Below, one piece after another: positions 1 through 8,067 of a DNA stretch of 64,000 nt. The position numbers were made by a program, and so were the translations under genes. The notes below the pieces were generated by a model. It was not told the origin of the DNA, searched no databases, and saw nothing but the letters and a program-made list of their open reading frames with translations. Numbering within the stretch: the stretch's first letter is position 1; each line of letters begins with the position of its first letter. Source of the DNA: Planobispora rosea (GTDB lineage: Bacteria; Actinomycetota; Actinomycetes; Streptosporangiales; Streptosporangiaceae); contig NZ_BMQP01000030.1 of NCBI RefSeq assembly GCF_014648175.1, positions 1 through 64,000 on the forward strand. Direction: 5' to 3'.

Positions 1-236
1 AGCTCGACGCTCCCACTACCGAAGACGCGGCCACGCCATCACATAAGTGCCGTTGCAGTACTAGGGCCTACCGGGTCTCCATAGAGAGTGCTCTGCAGGT
101 GCCGGAAGATCTGCTCATCGTGGTGTGTACCGGCGAATCAGCCAGGATCGGCGGGCGGTTGCGCAGCTGGGCGCGCTTCTACGAAGAGAACGATGGGCTC
201 CACCGTCCACGCCATGGGTCAGCGGATCGAGCTCTG

Positions 237-508
237 AGGTGAGCGCGCCCCGCCGTACAGACGTGAACCCCGACGCAGGTACGGTCCGCGTCCGGGCGGT
301 CTGCATCGAACGCTCGACCGGCGGCCGGGTCCTCGGCCCGCCCGAGTCCACAGGCCGAGCGGCGGGTGGTCGGCATCCCGAAGGGCATCGTCTCGACCTT
401 GTACGGAAACTCCTTGGTCAGAGTGGTGAGCCCGCCTGATGGCACGAGAAGATCGAAGAGTTCTGGAGACGATCAGGATCCAGGCCGGGATATCTCCCTG
501 ACCTGGGA
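237..508 (+). pseudogene. Decayed tyrosine integrase C-terminal fragment plus its downstream att arm
   Basis: Positions about 237-393 align closely with the catalytic region of the intact integrase at 15371-15530: both read an Arg-Arg-Thr-Asp-Val start followed by a DAGTVRVRA-like segment, ERSTG and VLGPP. Indels and substitutions shift the frame, and the HxxR and Tyr active-site region is missing. Positions about 437-508 then match the non-coding sequence just after the intact integrase (a TAATGGCACGAGAAGATC-like stretch and the TCTCCCTGACCTGGG stretch). I read it as the right end of an older, related element. Positions 509-691 show nothing I can name. Confidence 0.75.
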
Positions 509-691
509 ATCATGTCAGTCGAGTGACCGGTGAGGCCGTGACTGCCCGCTGATCGCTGTGCGAACGGGCACGGGAGGGTATGGCTTTCCGGTTCCCACGG
601 CGTGCTTGTGTTCGTTCGGTCGGGCCGAGGGAGAAGGGTCCTCACCTACAGCGCGAACGTAGTCACACTGTGTGCTTCCTCGCAGCGCGGC

Positions 692-919
692 TCATAGCTT
701 GTAGAGCTTGTTGAATGGTGTGGTGATTCGCTCCTGCCGCGATCCGAAGTCGACGAACACGGCGACCTCGTCCTCTACACTCATGACGACGCCAAGGCCG
801 TATCGATCATGGGTCACCTGGTCGTTCACGCTGAACCGCTCGGCAGGTGGAGTGGGAGGCGGCGATTTGAAGGGACTTGTGGGCAGGTGGCGACGGGGTG
901 CGCCGCTGGCTGGCTTCAT
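692..919 (-). CDS. Small CarD/Tudor-like protein
   Basis: A 75-aa protein if the ATG at 919 is used; a TTG at 979 would add 20 residues. The N-terminal 25 residues are Pro/Ser rich and probably disordered. The C-terminal half (FSVNDQVTHDRYGLGVV, then VFVDFGSRQERI) has the short beta-barrel pattern of CarD/Mfd-interaction or UvrD-C-terminal Tudor-like domains, in which an invariant H-x-x-[YF]-G-x-G turn is followed by a VDFG strand. Such domains usually bind RNA polymerase or nucleic acid. It lies between an integrase relic and an att relic, so it is probably leftover element cargo. The function is inferred from the fold pattern only. Confidence 0.5.
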   Translation of the reverse strand: MKPASGAPRRHLPTSPFKSPPPTPPAERFSVNDQVTHDRYGLGVVMSVEDEVAVFVDFGSRQERITTPFNKLYKL

Positions 920-1019
920 CCCCTCAAGTATGTGCTGCCCGAGGGAATGCCCGCTACAGGGGATCGACTGATTCGCCAAAACGATCGAGGATTTGACCCC
1001 TGATCCGGGCCTCGGTGTG

Positions 1020-1059
1020 TAGAGCGGGTGACGGGAATCGAACCCGCGCTGTCAGCTTG
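1020..1059 (-). repeat. Old att copy: 3' part of tRNA-Gly(CCC)
   Basis: This 40-bp stretch is identical, apart from one base at position 1021, to the 3' end (T arm and acceptor strand) of the intact tRNA-Gly at 16008-16081. It diverges right after the segment that enters the anticodon stem. It cannot encode a functional tRNA, since the 5' half is missing. It is the most decayed of three copies and marks the boundary of an earlier integration event. Positions 1060-1280 hold further element-end sequence (a CTGAGCTGGG motif shared with the end at 2090) but no gene that I can support. Confidence 0.85.
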
Positions 1060-1280
1060 AGAATCGGCTGCTGATCGTGCTGCTCTGAGCTGGGAAGGCG
1101 GGGCGCAGGTCAGAGCTGGCCGTTTCACCGTGAGTCCCCGTGAGTGACCGCGGTTCCCCCGCCTGTTCTAGCACGTGTCTGGCACGCGGTCAGAATCGTG
1201 CGGGGTTCGAGCACCCGCAAAGAACTGTCCCGAGGCTGATCACTGAGGATGTGCCGAACGCGAGGAGGCGTGGGTCAGGA

Positions 1281-1526
1281 TCAAGGCCATTCGATGCGGA
1301 TGACGTACACCTCACGTTGCTCGTCGAGCACGATGTATGTGGCGAGGCCGCGCTCACCGAAGGTATGAGTGAGCATATTCGCCTTTGGATTGGCCGGGTT
1401 GTACGGTTGCCCGCTCCACGGCGCGACCTCCAGCAGAGCGAACAACGCCGCGAGCGGATGTAGGGCCCCGTCGGGAAGCGCGGCGATCTGTTCCTCGGCG
1501 ATCGGGTCGAGCAGGACGTGGTGCAC
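1281..1526 (-). CDS. RelE/ParE-like toxin candidate
   Basis: An 81-aa protein from a GTG start that immediately follows the TAG stop of the upstream gene, so the two are probably translationally coupled. Size and layout fit a RelE/ParE fold: an N-terminal helix (LLDPIAEEQIAALPDG), a Pro/Trp-rich turn, and C-terminal strands ending VYVIRIEW, close to the VYVLRI-W ending of RelE-type mRNA interferases. The typical C-terminal basic catalytic residues are not obvious, so activity is uncertain. It lies between two att copies, which suits addiction-module cargo left by a deleted element. Confidence 0.5.
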   Translation of the reverse strand: MHHVLLDPIAEEQIAALPDGALHPLAALFALLEVAPWSGQPYNPANPKANMLTHTFGERGLATYIVLDEQREVYVIRIEWP

Positions 1527-1856
1527 CTACAGCTCGACCCCGCGCTCCACCAGGACTTCACGCCATGGCTTCCCTCGAAGGGCCTGCTTACCTGCGGTGA
1601 TCTGCTCGGCCTCGGCGTGCATCTGGCGGCGTCCTTCGGGATCTTTCGCCGAGTCGCACGCGGAGATCCACCAGCGGTGGACGAAGGCGTTCAGCACGCT
1701 GAGATCCAGACTGACCCGGACCTCGTCGAGCACGGCTTTGAGGCCGGAGTCGAAGGCTTCACGGTCTTGCGGTGTGACCAACGCGGCGCGGATTGCGCGC
1801 AGGTTCTTCTCCGGAGTGGATGGGATGGCGGGGAAGTCCTGTGGCTGCGCGGTCAT
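1527..1856 (-). CDS. DUF6247-like protein, probable antitoxin partner
   Basis: A 109-aa protein, largely helical and acidic, with ATG at 1856. A central segment (FDSGLKAVLDEVRVSLDLS) and a conserved-looking VHRWWISACDSAKDP motif resemble the DUF6247 family, which in actinomycetes is often encoded just before a RelE-like toxin. The C-terminus (GKPWREVLVERGVEL) abuts the next gene. I infer an antitoxin role from this position; no DNA-binding domain is evident. It is the first gene of a two-gene operon with the toxin-like ORF at 1281-1526. Confidence 0.5.
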   Translation of the reverse strand: MTAQPQDFPAIPSTPEKNLRAIRAALVTPQDREAFDSGLKAVLDEVRVSLDLSVLNAFVHRWWISACDSAKDPEGRRQMHAEAEQITAGKQALRGKPWREVLVERGVEL

Positions 1857-2013
1857 ACGGGCGGCTCCTCTCGCTGTCTATGAGCTTACAGAGGAACGGT
1901 GGAGGGGCTCCCGACTTCAGCGTACCGACGGCGGGCCTTGGGAAGGTGGTCGACAACTCCCCAAACGAACAAGGCCCGGGTGGGGGATGTCTCCCTGACT
2001 CGGGCCTCGTGTG

Positions 2014-2058
2014 TGGAGCGGGTGACGGGAATCGAACCCGCGCTGTCAGCTTGGGAAG
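2014..2058 (-). repeat. Left att site (45-bp tRNA-Gly 3' copy)
   Basis: Identical over 45 bp to 16008-16052. It covers the CCA end, acceptor strand, T arm, variable region and part of the anticodon stem-loop, then diverges. The sequence outside it (about 1972-2013) resembles the sequence just inside the right att (15966-16007). That is expected if it is the right end of an earlier, related element sitting in tandem. Confidence 0.9.
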
Positions 2059-2141
2059 TGCATCGATCATGCCTCGTAGGACGCCTGAGCTGGGTGTTCG
2101 GCCGGTTGTGAGTGACCGTGATTGCCCCTTCGTCACCCTGG

Positions 2142-2164
2142 CTAATGGCACGCTAATGGCACGA
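2142..2164 (+). repeat. Probable integrase arm-type site, left arm
   Basis: This 23-bp sequence contains two direct copies of TAATGGCACG, 11 bp apart. The same 23 bp occur once more at 15914-15936 near the right end. In the circular form the two copies would flank the 45-bp core at roughly 70-95 bp on one side and 85-105 bp on the other. This is the geometry of arm-type sites bound by lambda-like integrases. The function is inferred from position and repetition. Confidence 0.65.
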
Positions 2165-2167
2165 CGG

Positions 2168-2539
2168 TCACGGCTGTGGGCTCTGCTGCTCGATGGACTC
2201 GGCGATCAGGCGGAGTCTCCGGATCTCGCTGAAGATCTCCTGGTCGGAGAGAACCGAGATGATCGTTATTCCTTGTGGGCCCGGTTCGCTGTGGTACTTG
2301 CCCAAGGTGTGGCAGAGAGCTGAGCGTAGGTCGTTCAGTTCTTGCTGGATGGCGTCGCGTTGAACCTTGCGCGTCATGAGCTGGACGCCGGTGGGGGTGC
2401 GATCCTCGGCTGCGTCCTCGTCCGTGGTGATGATGTCTTCGGCGCGCACGTACTCGTCTCCTGGGCGGACATCGATCACTACGGGGGTGTCGTCAGGTAG
2501 GCCTTCGAGGTAGTCGAGGAGCTGCCGCACAGTGAGCAT
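2168..2539 (-). CDS. Hypothetical protein, acidic N-domain plus helical C-domain
   Basis: A 123-aa protein from the ATG at 2539. An in-frame extension to 2794 would run across a large inverted repeat and is unlikely. The N-terminal 40 residues (LTVRQLLDYLEGLPDDTPVV and on) resemble short DUF6225-like domains seen in phage and mobile-element proteins of Streptomyces, where a 'T-V-x-[QE]-L-I-x-x-L' helix precedes PDD-P-V. The C-terminal half is a predicted helical segment (KVQRDAIQQELNDLRSALCH). It is the leftmost gene of the element. I assign no function. Confidence 0.55.
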   Translation of the reverse strand: MLTVRQLLDYLEGLPDDTPVVIDVRPGDEYVRAEDIITTDEDAAEDRTPTGVQLMTRKVQRDAIQQELNDLRSALCHTLGKYHSEPGPQGITIISVLSDQEIFSEIRRLRLIAESIEQQSPQP

Positions 2540-2586
2540 GACCGCAGGATTTCCGGACCGGGCGCACCTGCGCAAGCCTTCACCCG

Positions 2587-2739
2587 CCTGCTCATCCCGT
2601 CCGCCGTCGACCCGCCCGCAGGGGAAGCGGGGCAGGGCCAGGGGGTCAAGGTGGAGCGCCCTGCTGGACGAACGACCTTGACCGCCTGGCCCTGGTCCGC
2701 TCGGCTTGTCCCGGGTCGAGGGCGGACGGGATGAGCAGG
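2587..2739. repeat. 153-bp nested imperfect palindrome
   Basis: The outer arms 2587-2613 and 2713-2739 are 27 bp each with one mismatch. The inner arms 2633-2652 and 2675-2694 are 20 bp each with one mismatch, and the central loop is about 22 bp. Together they can fold into one long hairpin or cruciform. It lies between the divergent genes at 2168-2539 (minus) and 2855-3391 (plus). No ORF here is credible. It could be a structured RNA, a bidirectional terminator, a MITE-like insertion or a plasmid-type origin element. Confidence 0.8.
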
Positions 2740-2854
2740 CCCCTACCTCAGCCACTGGTAGGCCGGCGGTGATGAGCACGCCCTGAGCGATCATCCCGGA
2801 GCCGGAGTGCCCCCGCCGGAGGCATGGTTTTCGGGGTGGTTACGCTGGCTGGTT

Positions 2855-3391
2855 GTGGCTGTCTTCGATCGTGATGCGCCTCTCGCTCATCAGGTGGACT
2901 ACCGCCTGATGGCGAACACGTTCGTGACACTCTTCTGGCGTCGGGGGATCCTCGAAGAGACGATCGACTGGCTGCTTGCCCATGGTTATGAGGTAGTCCG
3001 CTGGGACGCCTCCGGATGGATGACGGAGGACGATCTTCATCGGGACTTCGCGCAGGCCTTGGACTTCCCGGCCTACTACGGGCGCAACCTGGATGCGCTC
3101 AATGACTGCCTGGACGATGTCGCGTCCGGTGACTATGGGGTGTCGTCCGAAGCAACCGGGCTGGTTTTGGTGCTCATCGGCTATGACAGATTCGCGGCAC
3201 GCTGCCCGGAGGTTGCTCAGAGGGTTCTCGACATCATCGCCAGGAACGCGCGATCGGCGATTTTGGTGGGCCATCGCATGTTCTGCCTGGTGCAGTCCGA
3301 TGATCCGGGCATCGTGTTCCAGTCGGTGGGGGCGACTGCCGTTGCATGGAACGACGCGGAGTGGCTCGACGCGAACCGCCGCGTGAGGTAG
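2855..3391 (+). CDS. Barstar-family protein
   Basis: A 178-aa protein if the GTG at 2855 is used; a GTG at 2807 is also in frame and neither has a strong ribosome site. The core FAQALDFPAYYGRNLDALND matches the barstar signature, in which the fold presents acidic and tyrosine residues to the active site of a barnase-type RNase. A hydrophobic strand (GLVLVLIGYDRF) and the C-terminal helix follow. It is longer than classical barstar (about 90 aa), as in several Streptomyces homologues. No barnase gene is nearby, so it may give immunity to RNase toxins from outside or from other elements. Confidence 0.8.
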   Translation: MAVFDRDAPLAHQVDYRLMANTFVTLFWRRGILEETIDWLLAHGYEVVRWDASGWMTEDDLHRDFAQALDFPAYYGRNLDALNDCLDDVASGDYGVSSEATGLVLVLIGYDRFAARCPEVAQRVLDIIARNARSAILVGHRMFCLVQSDDPGIVFQSVGATAVAWNDAEWLDANRRVR

Positions 3392-3514
3392 GCCGACTGC
3401 ATTCTCCTCCATGAGATAGACGGTGGTTTGGCGGCGGGCCGGTGGCCGGCGGGTGCGTTGGGTGCAGCGGGGCCGACGTGCGGCGGGCGGCCCGAGTGCG
3501 GTCCCGGCCGTGAC

Positions 3515-3588
3515 CGGCCCCCAGGCCGCATGCGCGGCCGGGGGCCGCGACGCTGGGCCGGGATGCGGCGGCGCGGTGCGCCGCCGCC
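3515..3588. terminator. Two strong GC hairpins between convergent genes
   Basis: The first hairpin (about 3515-3547) pairs GGCCCCC with GGGGGCC around a perfect GGCCGC/GCGGCC stem with an ATGC loop. The second (about 3565-3588) pairs GCGGCGGCGC with GCGCCGCCGC around a short loop. They separate the plus-strand barstar-like gene from the minus-strand HerA gene, so a bidirectional terminator is likely. There are no clear T runs, as is common in high-GC actinobacteria. Confidence 0.5.
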
Positions 3589-3619
3589 TTGATCCATATA
3601 AGAACAACTCGGCAATGTT

Positions 3620-5374
3620 CTAGCTGTCGAGTAGTTGCCCATCGGATTCTGCCGATTCAGAGAACTCTGCGGGCAGCAGGTTCTCTTTTCTCTCTACATT
3701 TCTCCAATTACTGAGCAGCTCCCCAAAGGGCACATCCTGCCACGGACGTTTCCACTCTTGCAGATACGGGATGTCAGTGGATGAGGGTGTTGGGTAAGCT
3801 TCTCGAATTTGTACACGTGATGGCATTACAACTGAATCGCCTATCAGGAGTGCTTCTCCTGCTGAGAGCATGGGTAGGGCATCAGTTAGGGGACCAAGCG
3901 AGTCCGGCAGGAGACGACGAACATAATTTTGGTCTTCTGGGTTCGTAAGCCTCATGGCTACAAAGTTGCTGCACTGTGAAAATATGGTTTCAGCAACTTC
4001 GGCCGGCCGCTGGCTTACGATCGCAAGGGTGATCCCGTACTTGCGTCCTTCCTTCGCGATCCGTTCAATTGATTTTGTCGATGGATTGTATTTTGAGAGA
4101 GAGCTTCGAGGAGCATACTTATGAGCTTCCTCGTAAACCACTATAAGTGGTGTTTCATTCTTGGAGTAGGGATGATACTTCTTGATGAAGTATGCAAAGT
4201 CGAACAGTAATCTAGATATGAGCGACACTGTTATGCTAAGGACCTCGAACGGAACTCCACTAACGTCGATAAGCGTAACGTTTGCAGGCCGCCCTCTATC
4301 TGAATATCCTACGAACTGCCTCAGTACATCTTCGGCGGAAATCTGCTTAGTTTCGCTTCCGAGTAGAAAGCTGAGGCGGGGATCGGATCGCTTGTTATCT
4401 AGTCGTGTGAGGAAGTTTTCTAGCTTGCCGTACAGCGGACCTTGTTTGCTTGTGAGCTTTCCACCGGTCCCTTCTGTCTCTACTCTTCGAGTGTTCTCTT
4501 CTCGGATGCCCTCTATGACTTCGTCAATGTCAAAGAAGACGGGCGAGTCGTAATGAACGTGATCACGCAGTTCCTCGGGGCCATCGAAGTGCCGCCGCTT
4601 GCTTGCGGTAATCTCTCTTTTGAATATTGCGACCTGGTTATGTGATTGTTCCTCGTTGCTCTCAATGAAGATTCCTTGGAGCTCTTCGGAGTTCATCAAC
4701 CAGTAGGGGAGACATAAATTAGATACATTAAGCGTCTGAGCGCTAGGAAAGGAAGAGTTATATTCGGAGTGTAGGTCGAATATGACTATGTGCGAATTAT
4801 TTGTGTACTCTTCTTCGGGTGCATCTCGGCTTGACACCGCGCTTTGGACGATTCGTGCCAGGGCGTGGGACTTCCCTGCTCCTGTAGAACCGACAATAGC
4901 TATGTGCTTGTTAAAGAACTTATCGCCATCTACGGGAACTTCAACTTTCAGATCCTGAGAGAGGCTAGAGAAGCAAAACCTCTTCTTGGAAGGAAGGCCG
5001 TCATAAATATGCTGGATGTCTTTATGGCCAGCAACGGCAACCCTTTTAGGGGGAATTGCTATCTTCCCCCCGCCTCGCTCAAATATGTTATCGGCTGCTA
5101 TGAAGCCTAGCGGAACAGCTTCGATTATATAGACTCGCGATATCTGGGCTCCTGGATCGTCTACAGTCCTCTGTAGATCGATCGAGAAGTTTTCTATTAT
5201 AGCTATGATTGAGCATTGATTGGTATCGTATATTCTTATATAAGATCCGACTTCTAGAGGGTCCTCGCCGTCTGTGAATTCCTGAATGTCATAAACGGCT
5301 ATCCGGACATGGTTGGGGTGTACTGCTATTACCTCTGCGACTAGATGGTTATCGCCCGCATAGGTGTCGCTCAA
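3620..5374 (-). CDS. HerA-like ATPase/translocase of a nuclease-HerA defence pair
   Basis: A 584-aa protein starting at a TTG that overlaps the stop of the upstream nuclease gene (TTGA). An N-terminal HAS-barrel-like beta region (residues about 8-110) is followed by Walker A GSTGAGKS (162-169) and Walker B LIVVYEEAHKYAP (about 408-420). An arginine-rich segment (ISQRPAEVAETIF) then matches the HerA/FtsK RecA-like core. HerA proteins form hexameric DNA translocases. With a Cap4/DUF4297-type nuclease encoded directly upstream, it fits the known HerA-DUF4297 anti-phage systems, in which the ATPase hexamer and nuclease form one complex. Codons here are much AT-richer than in the flanking genes, which suggests recent acquisition. 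Confidence 0.85.
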   Translation of the reverse strand: MSDTYAGDNHLVAEVIAVHPNHVRIAVYDIQEFTDGEDPLEVGSYIRIYDTNQCSIIAIIENFSIDLQRTVDDPGAQISRVYIIEAVPLGFIAADNIFERGGGKIAIPPKRVAVAGHKDIQHIYDGLPSKKRFCFSSLSQDLKVEVPVDGDKFFNKHIAIVGSTGAGKSHALARIVQSAVSSRDAPEEEYTNNSHIVIFDLHSEYNSSFPSAQTLNVSNLCLPYWLMNSEELQGIFIESNEEQSHNQVAIFKREITASKRRHFDGPEELRDHVHYDSPVFFDIDEVIEGIREENTRRVETEGTGGKLTSKQGPLYGKLENFLTRLDNKRSDPRLSFLLGSETKQISAEDVLRQFVGYSDRGRPANVTLIDVSGVPFEVLSITVSLISRLLFDFAYFIKKYHPYSKNETPLIVVYEEAHKYAPRSSLSKYNPSTKSIERIAKEGRKYGITLAIVSQRPAEVAETIFSQCSNFVAMRLTNPEDQNYVRRLLPDSLGPLTDALPMLSAGEALLIGDSVVMPSRVQIREAYPTPSSTDIPYLQEWKRPWQDVPFGELLSNWRNVERKENLLPAEFSESAESDGQLLDS

Positions 5375-6486
5375 GTCAGTATCCGTCCGATATCTGAAGT
5401 AGCCTGAACGTGCATCTCATAGCTGATCTTTACTTGCAGAGTGTGGCTTGCTGGGGACGATCTGAAGAAATCGAAAAAGTGATGAACCCGCGTGTTAGGC
5501 GCAAGCAGAGATAGCTGCTCTCCTTCAATGATCCTTATCTCTGTTCCGATCGGCTCACTGTTGATGAAATCGTATGGCCGGAAGACATCGTCTCTGAAGC
5601 GTGAGCCATCGAAAAATCGCACCCCGGAATCCCATAGATCTCGCTTAAATCCGGAAATGTCCTCTATCCCTCTGATCGCTACCATGGGAGAGAAGTGTCC
5701 TTTGGCATAGAACTTGCTTTTAATAATGTTGATCACGTCAATTAGATGTGCATTGTCGTTGTCGTTGAGAGCCTCTAGGCAGAAAAACCTTAACCGGTTG
5801 CCAATGTTAACCGTTCTAAGGGAACCGCGAATGTTTTCCCGAAGCAGCTTGATATAGCTTTCGTTCCCAAAATGATGAGAGTATCCTTCAGCAAAACAAG
5901 CGCTTCGAGCCTCAATGGCTACTCCATCAAGTTCGGATGCTGTTACGATACGATCGCTGGATTTTTTCGTTATGACTAGTTCTCTAAGGTGCGCGACATA
6001 CATGGCATGCCGAACGCGGGCTTGGAGGACAGAGATGCCGGGGTAACGCTCAATTATTAGCTTTAGGAGTTCGTCGAACTGCTCCTCGTAGTTAAGGGAA
6101 AACTCGATGTGGAATCTATCTAGGAAAATTCCTTTCTCGCTTTCCGTGTACTCTCCCGACTTGTCTCCCAGGATGCTGTCTAGCTCATCTATCGTAAGCT
6201 TTCGGACCGTTCCACTTTCTTGATCATTAAAATGACAGTAGAGGCGAAATCGGAATTCCGGATTGCGCTTGTGTTGTTTGATAAGCTTAACTACTGATTC
6301 TTTTACTGCTGAGGGAGTAAATTTGCCGCTTCTGTTTTTAACTTGGGTGTAGTAATTCTCAATGCCAAAGTCCTGGGTGCCTTCAATCTCAACCTCGCGC
6401 CCAGGGTTGCGGAAGATCTCAAGGAGAGATGTATCGAACTGGAAAGCGAATCCCTTGATGGCATGGTATCCACCGTCTTCGATCAC
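5371..6486 (-). CDS. Cap4/DUF4297-like dsDNA nuclease of the defence pair
   Basis: A 371-aa protein from GTG at 6486, preceded by a GGGAG ribosome site. The N-terminus (GGYHAIKGFAFQFDTSLLEI) followed by GTQDFGIENYYTQVKNRSG has the helix and D-x(n)-[EQ]-x-K layout of the PD-(D/E)xK fold in DUF4297/Cap4 nucleases. Here the motif is D...QVK, the QxK variant. The C-terminal 230 residues are helical and may sense the partner or target. The next gene (HerA-like) overlaps by 4 bases. A role in anti-phage defence is inferred from this pairing and from the mobile-element setting. The low-GC composition matches its partner. Confidence 0.75.
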   Translation of the reverse strand: MIEDGGYHAIKGFAFQFDTSLLEIFRNPGREVEIEGTQDFGIENYYTQVKNRSGKFTPSAVKESVVKLIKQHKRNPEFRFRLYCHFNDQESGTVRKLTIDELDSILGDKSGEYTESEKGIFLDRFHIEFSLNYEEQFDELLKLIIERYPGISVLQARVRHAMYVAHLRELVITKKSSDRIVTASELDGVAIEARSACFAEGYSHHFGNESYIKLLRENIRGSLRTVNIGNRLRFFCLEALNDNDNAHLIDVINIIKSKFYAKGHFSPMVAIRGIEDISGFKRDLWDSGVRFFDGSRFRDDVFRPYDFINSEPIGTEIRIIEGEQLSLLAPNTRVHHFFDFFRSSPASHTLQVKISYEMHVQATSDIGRILT

Positions 6487-6754
6487 TGATCTGCTCCCTG
6501 GGCTGCTCTAGCTTCAAGAATCCCTTGTACCACACTCGCCCCATCGTCATGACTGCTTTCCACGTATATAGCGTGACGGGAGAGGTGAAGTGTGGAGCGG
6601 AAGCTTCTGGTGATCGAGAGGAAGTCCTTCACTAGCGAGGTGCGAGTGTCCTCTGTCTAGCAAAAGATGGCACCGTGCATCACAGCGGAATATGGTGGTA
6701 CTTATGGATTGCCGAAAATCATATTTCGGTCGACCCAATACGCAAGAAGTTGAG
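6487..6754 (-). promoter_or_regulatory. Upstream region of the defence operon
   Basis: This 268-bp stretch lies between the stop of the XRE regulator gene and the nuclease start, all on the minus strand. An inverted repeat CCGAAA-N6-TTTCGG (6712-6729) sits 26 bp after the regulator stop. It may be a terminator stem without a T run, or an operator. The region is AT-richer than the average and includes a TATATACG stretch near 6565. A 63-codon ORF inside it looks non-coding. Confidence 0.35.
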
Positions 6755-8047
6755 TTAGTCTAGGAGGTCAGGTCTTCGAGCAGCGAGGGCTCGACGTGCC
6801 GTGAGGTTTCGTTCATGAAACTCTTTGGCGAGATTCTCGCGGCGGTAGTACTGGCGTAGAACACGGTCAAGATCTCCGGCACGGTTAACGAGGTCGGTGA
6901 GTGACCTGCGTTCGATGTCGAAGGCGGCCATACCTTCCTCCACGGCGGCATCCAGGTCGCCGCGTCGGGCGTGCACGATACCCAGGTCGATGTGAGCGTC
7001 GGCGACGCGCATGGGGGCGTTGGAGGTGCCGTCCGGGCGGGTGTGCATTTGGATGGTCTCCCGCGCGTGTTCCTCTGCCCGGTCGTTGTCCTCCAGCCAG
7101 GTGTAGGCGGTGGCGGCGTAGAAGACCCACTTGGCGTGGTCGAACACGAAGTGATGGTCGGGGTTGTCCGGGAGTGGGAGCTTGGCGAGGATGTCGGCTC
7201 CTCGGGAAAGGGCCTTGTCGGCTTCTCGGCGGTCGCCGATGCGGGCCAGTCCGCGGGCTTCTTGCAGGGTGAGTTGGACCATGGCGCTGGATTGGCCGGC
7301 GGCGGCCTGGCCCATGCGGGCGGAGGTGACCACGTCCTCGTAGCGGCCTTCGACCAGAGCGAACCACGCCGACATCTCGTAGGCCCAGCCCATGAGTTCG
7401 CCGTGCCCGACCTGGCGACCCATCTCATAGGCGGCTCGGCGGGCGGTCTCGGCCTCCTCCCGCTCACCCAGGTCGTAATGGACGCACCCGAGTAGCGCGG
7501 TCAGCCATCCGGTTATGACCAGGAGTTCGCGGTGCTGGTCGAGAGTGATCCGGCCAGACAACAGGCGGGTGATCTGGGCGAGACGCTTCTGTGTCCGGTC
7601 GCGCAACGTAGCGGCGGGAACGACCGGGTAGGCCCGACACAGCAGGTCGACGGCTTCGGAGAGTGCTTCGAGCGTGCCGTTGCCGACGTCGGAGGCTTGG
7701 AGCTGCTGGGCGAGCTCCATTGTGCCGTACAGGTCAGCCTCGGCTCGGAGCGCGTCCGCAGGAGGCATCACGGTGGCCTCGATCAGGCGGCTCTGACCGC
7801 GCCGATTCTGGCGGAATCCCAGGGCTTCGGGCTGCAAGCCGGTCAACTGGGTGAGGGCGACCCGGTAGGACGTGTGCGGCCAGGAGACTTCACCCGCCTC
7901 CCAGCGCCTGATTCGCTCCTCATCACAGTTCAGGTGTTCTTTTATACCGGCTGGAGTGGCGTTAATTCGGTCGGCCATATCGGCGCGAGTGAGCTGGTGC
8001 TCGTTGCGCCACGCTCGGAGTTGGACGTTCGGGATGTTGTCGGGCAT
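6755..8047 (-). CDS. XRE-family regulator with TPR-like C-domain
   Basis: A 430-aa protein. I chose the ATG at 8047, preceded by GAGGAAG, over an in-frame extension to 8524. Residues about 10-70 form a helix-turn-helix (LRAWRNEHQLTRADMADRIN, then IRRWEAGEVSWP). The rest is alpha-helical with TPR-like pairs (ARRAAYEMGRQVGHGELMGW; HAKWVFYAATAYTWLEDNDR; ADAHIDLGIVHARRGDLDAA). This XRE-TPR layout is common in Streptomyces regulators that respond to a peptide or small molecule. It is divergent from the small genes at 8191-8684 and upstream of the defence operon on the same strand, so it could control either. Target unknown. Confidence 0.8.
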   Translation of the reverse strand: MPDNIPNVQLRAWRNEHQLTRADMADRINATPAGIKEHLNCDEERIRRWEAGEVSWPHTSYRVALTQLTGLQPEALGFRQNRRGQSRLIEATVMPPADALRAEADLYGTMELAQQLQASDVGNGTLEALSEAVDLLCRAYPVVPAATLRDRTQKRLAQITRLLSGRITLDQHRELLVITGWLTALLGCVHYDLGEREEAETARRAAYEMGRQVGHGELMGWAYEMSAWFALVEGRYEDVVTSARMGQAAAGQSSAMVQLTLQEARGLARIGDRREADKALSRGADILAKLPLPDNPDHHFVFDHAKWVFYAATAYTWLEDNDRAEEHARETIQMHTRPDGTSNAPMRVADAHIDLGIVHARRGDLDAAVEEGMAAFDIERRSLTDLVNRAGDLDRVLRQYYRRENLAKEFHERNLTARRALAARRPDLLD

Positions 8048-8067
8048 CTCGGGTCTTCCTCGCGGCT

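Noticed and set aside
1020..1059. Second tRNA-Gly gene
   Set aside because: Only the 3' half is present; the anticodon stem and the 5' half are missing.
2540..2794. Extension of the hypothetical gene at 2168-2539
   Set aside because: It would run through both arms of the large palindrome, and the translation has no pattern.
6547..6738. 63-aa ORF before the defence operon
   Set aside because: No ribosome site, unusual codon use and no recognisable domain; it probably lies in promoter DNA.
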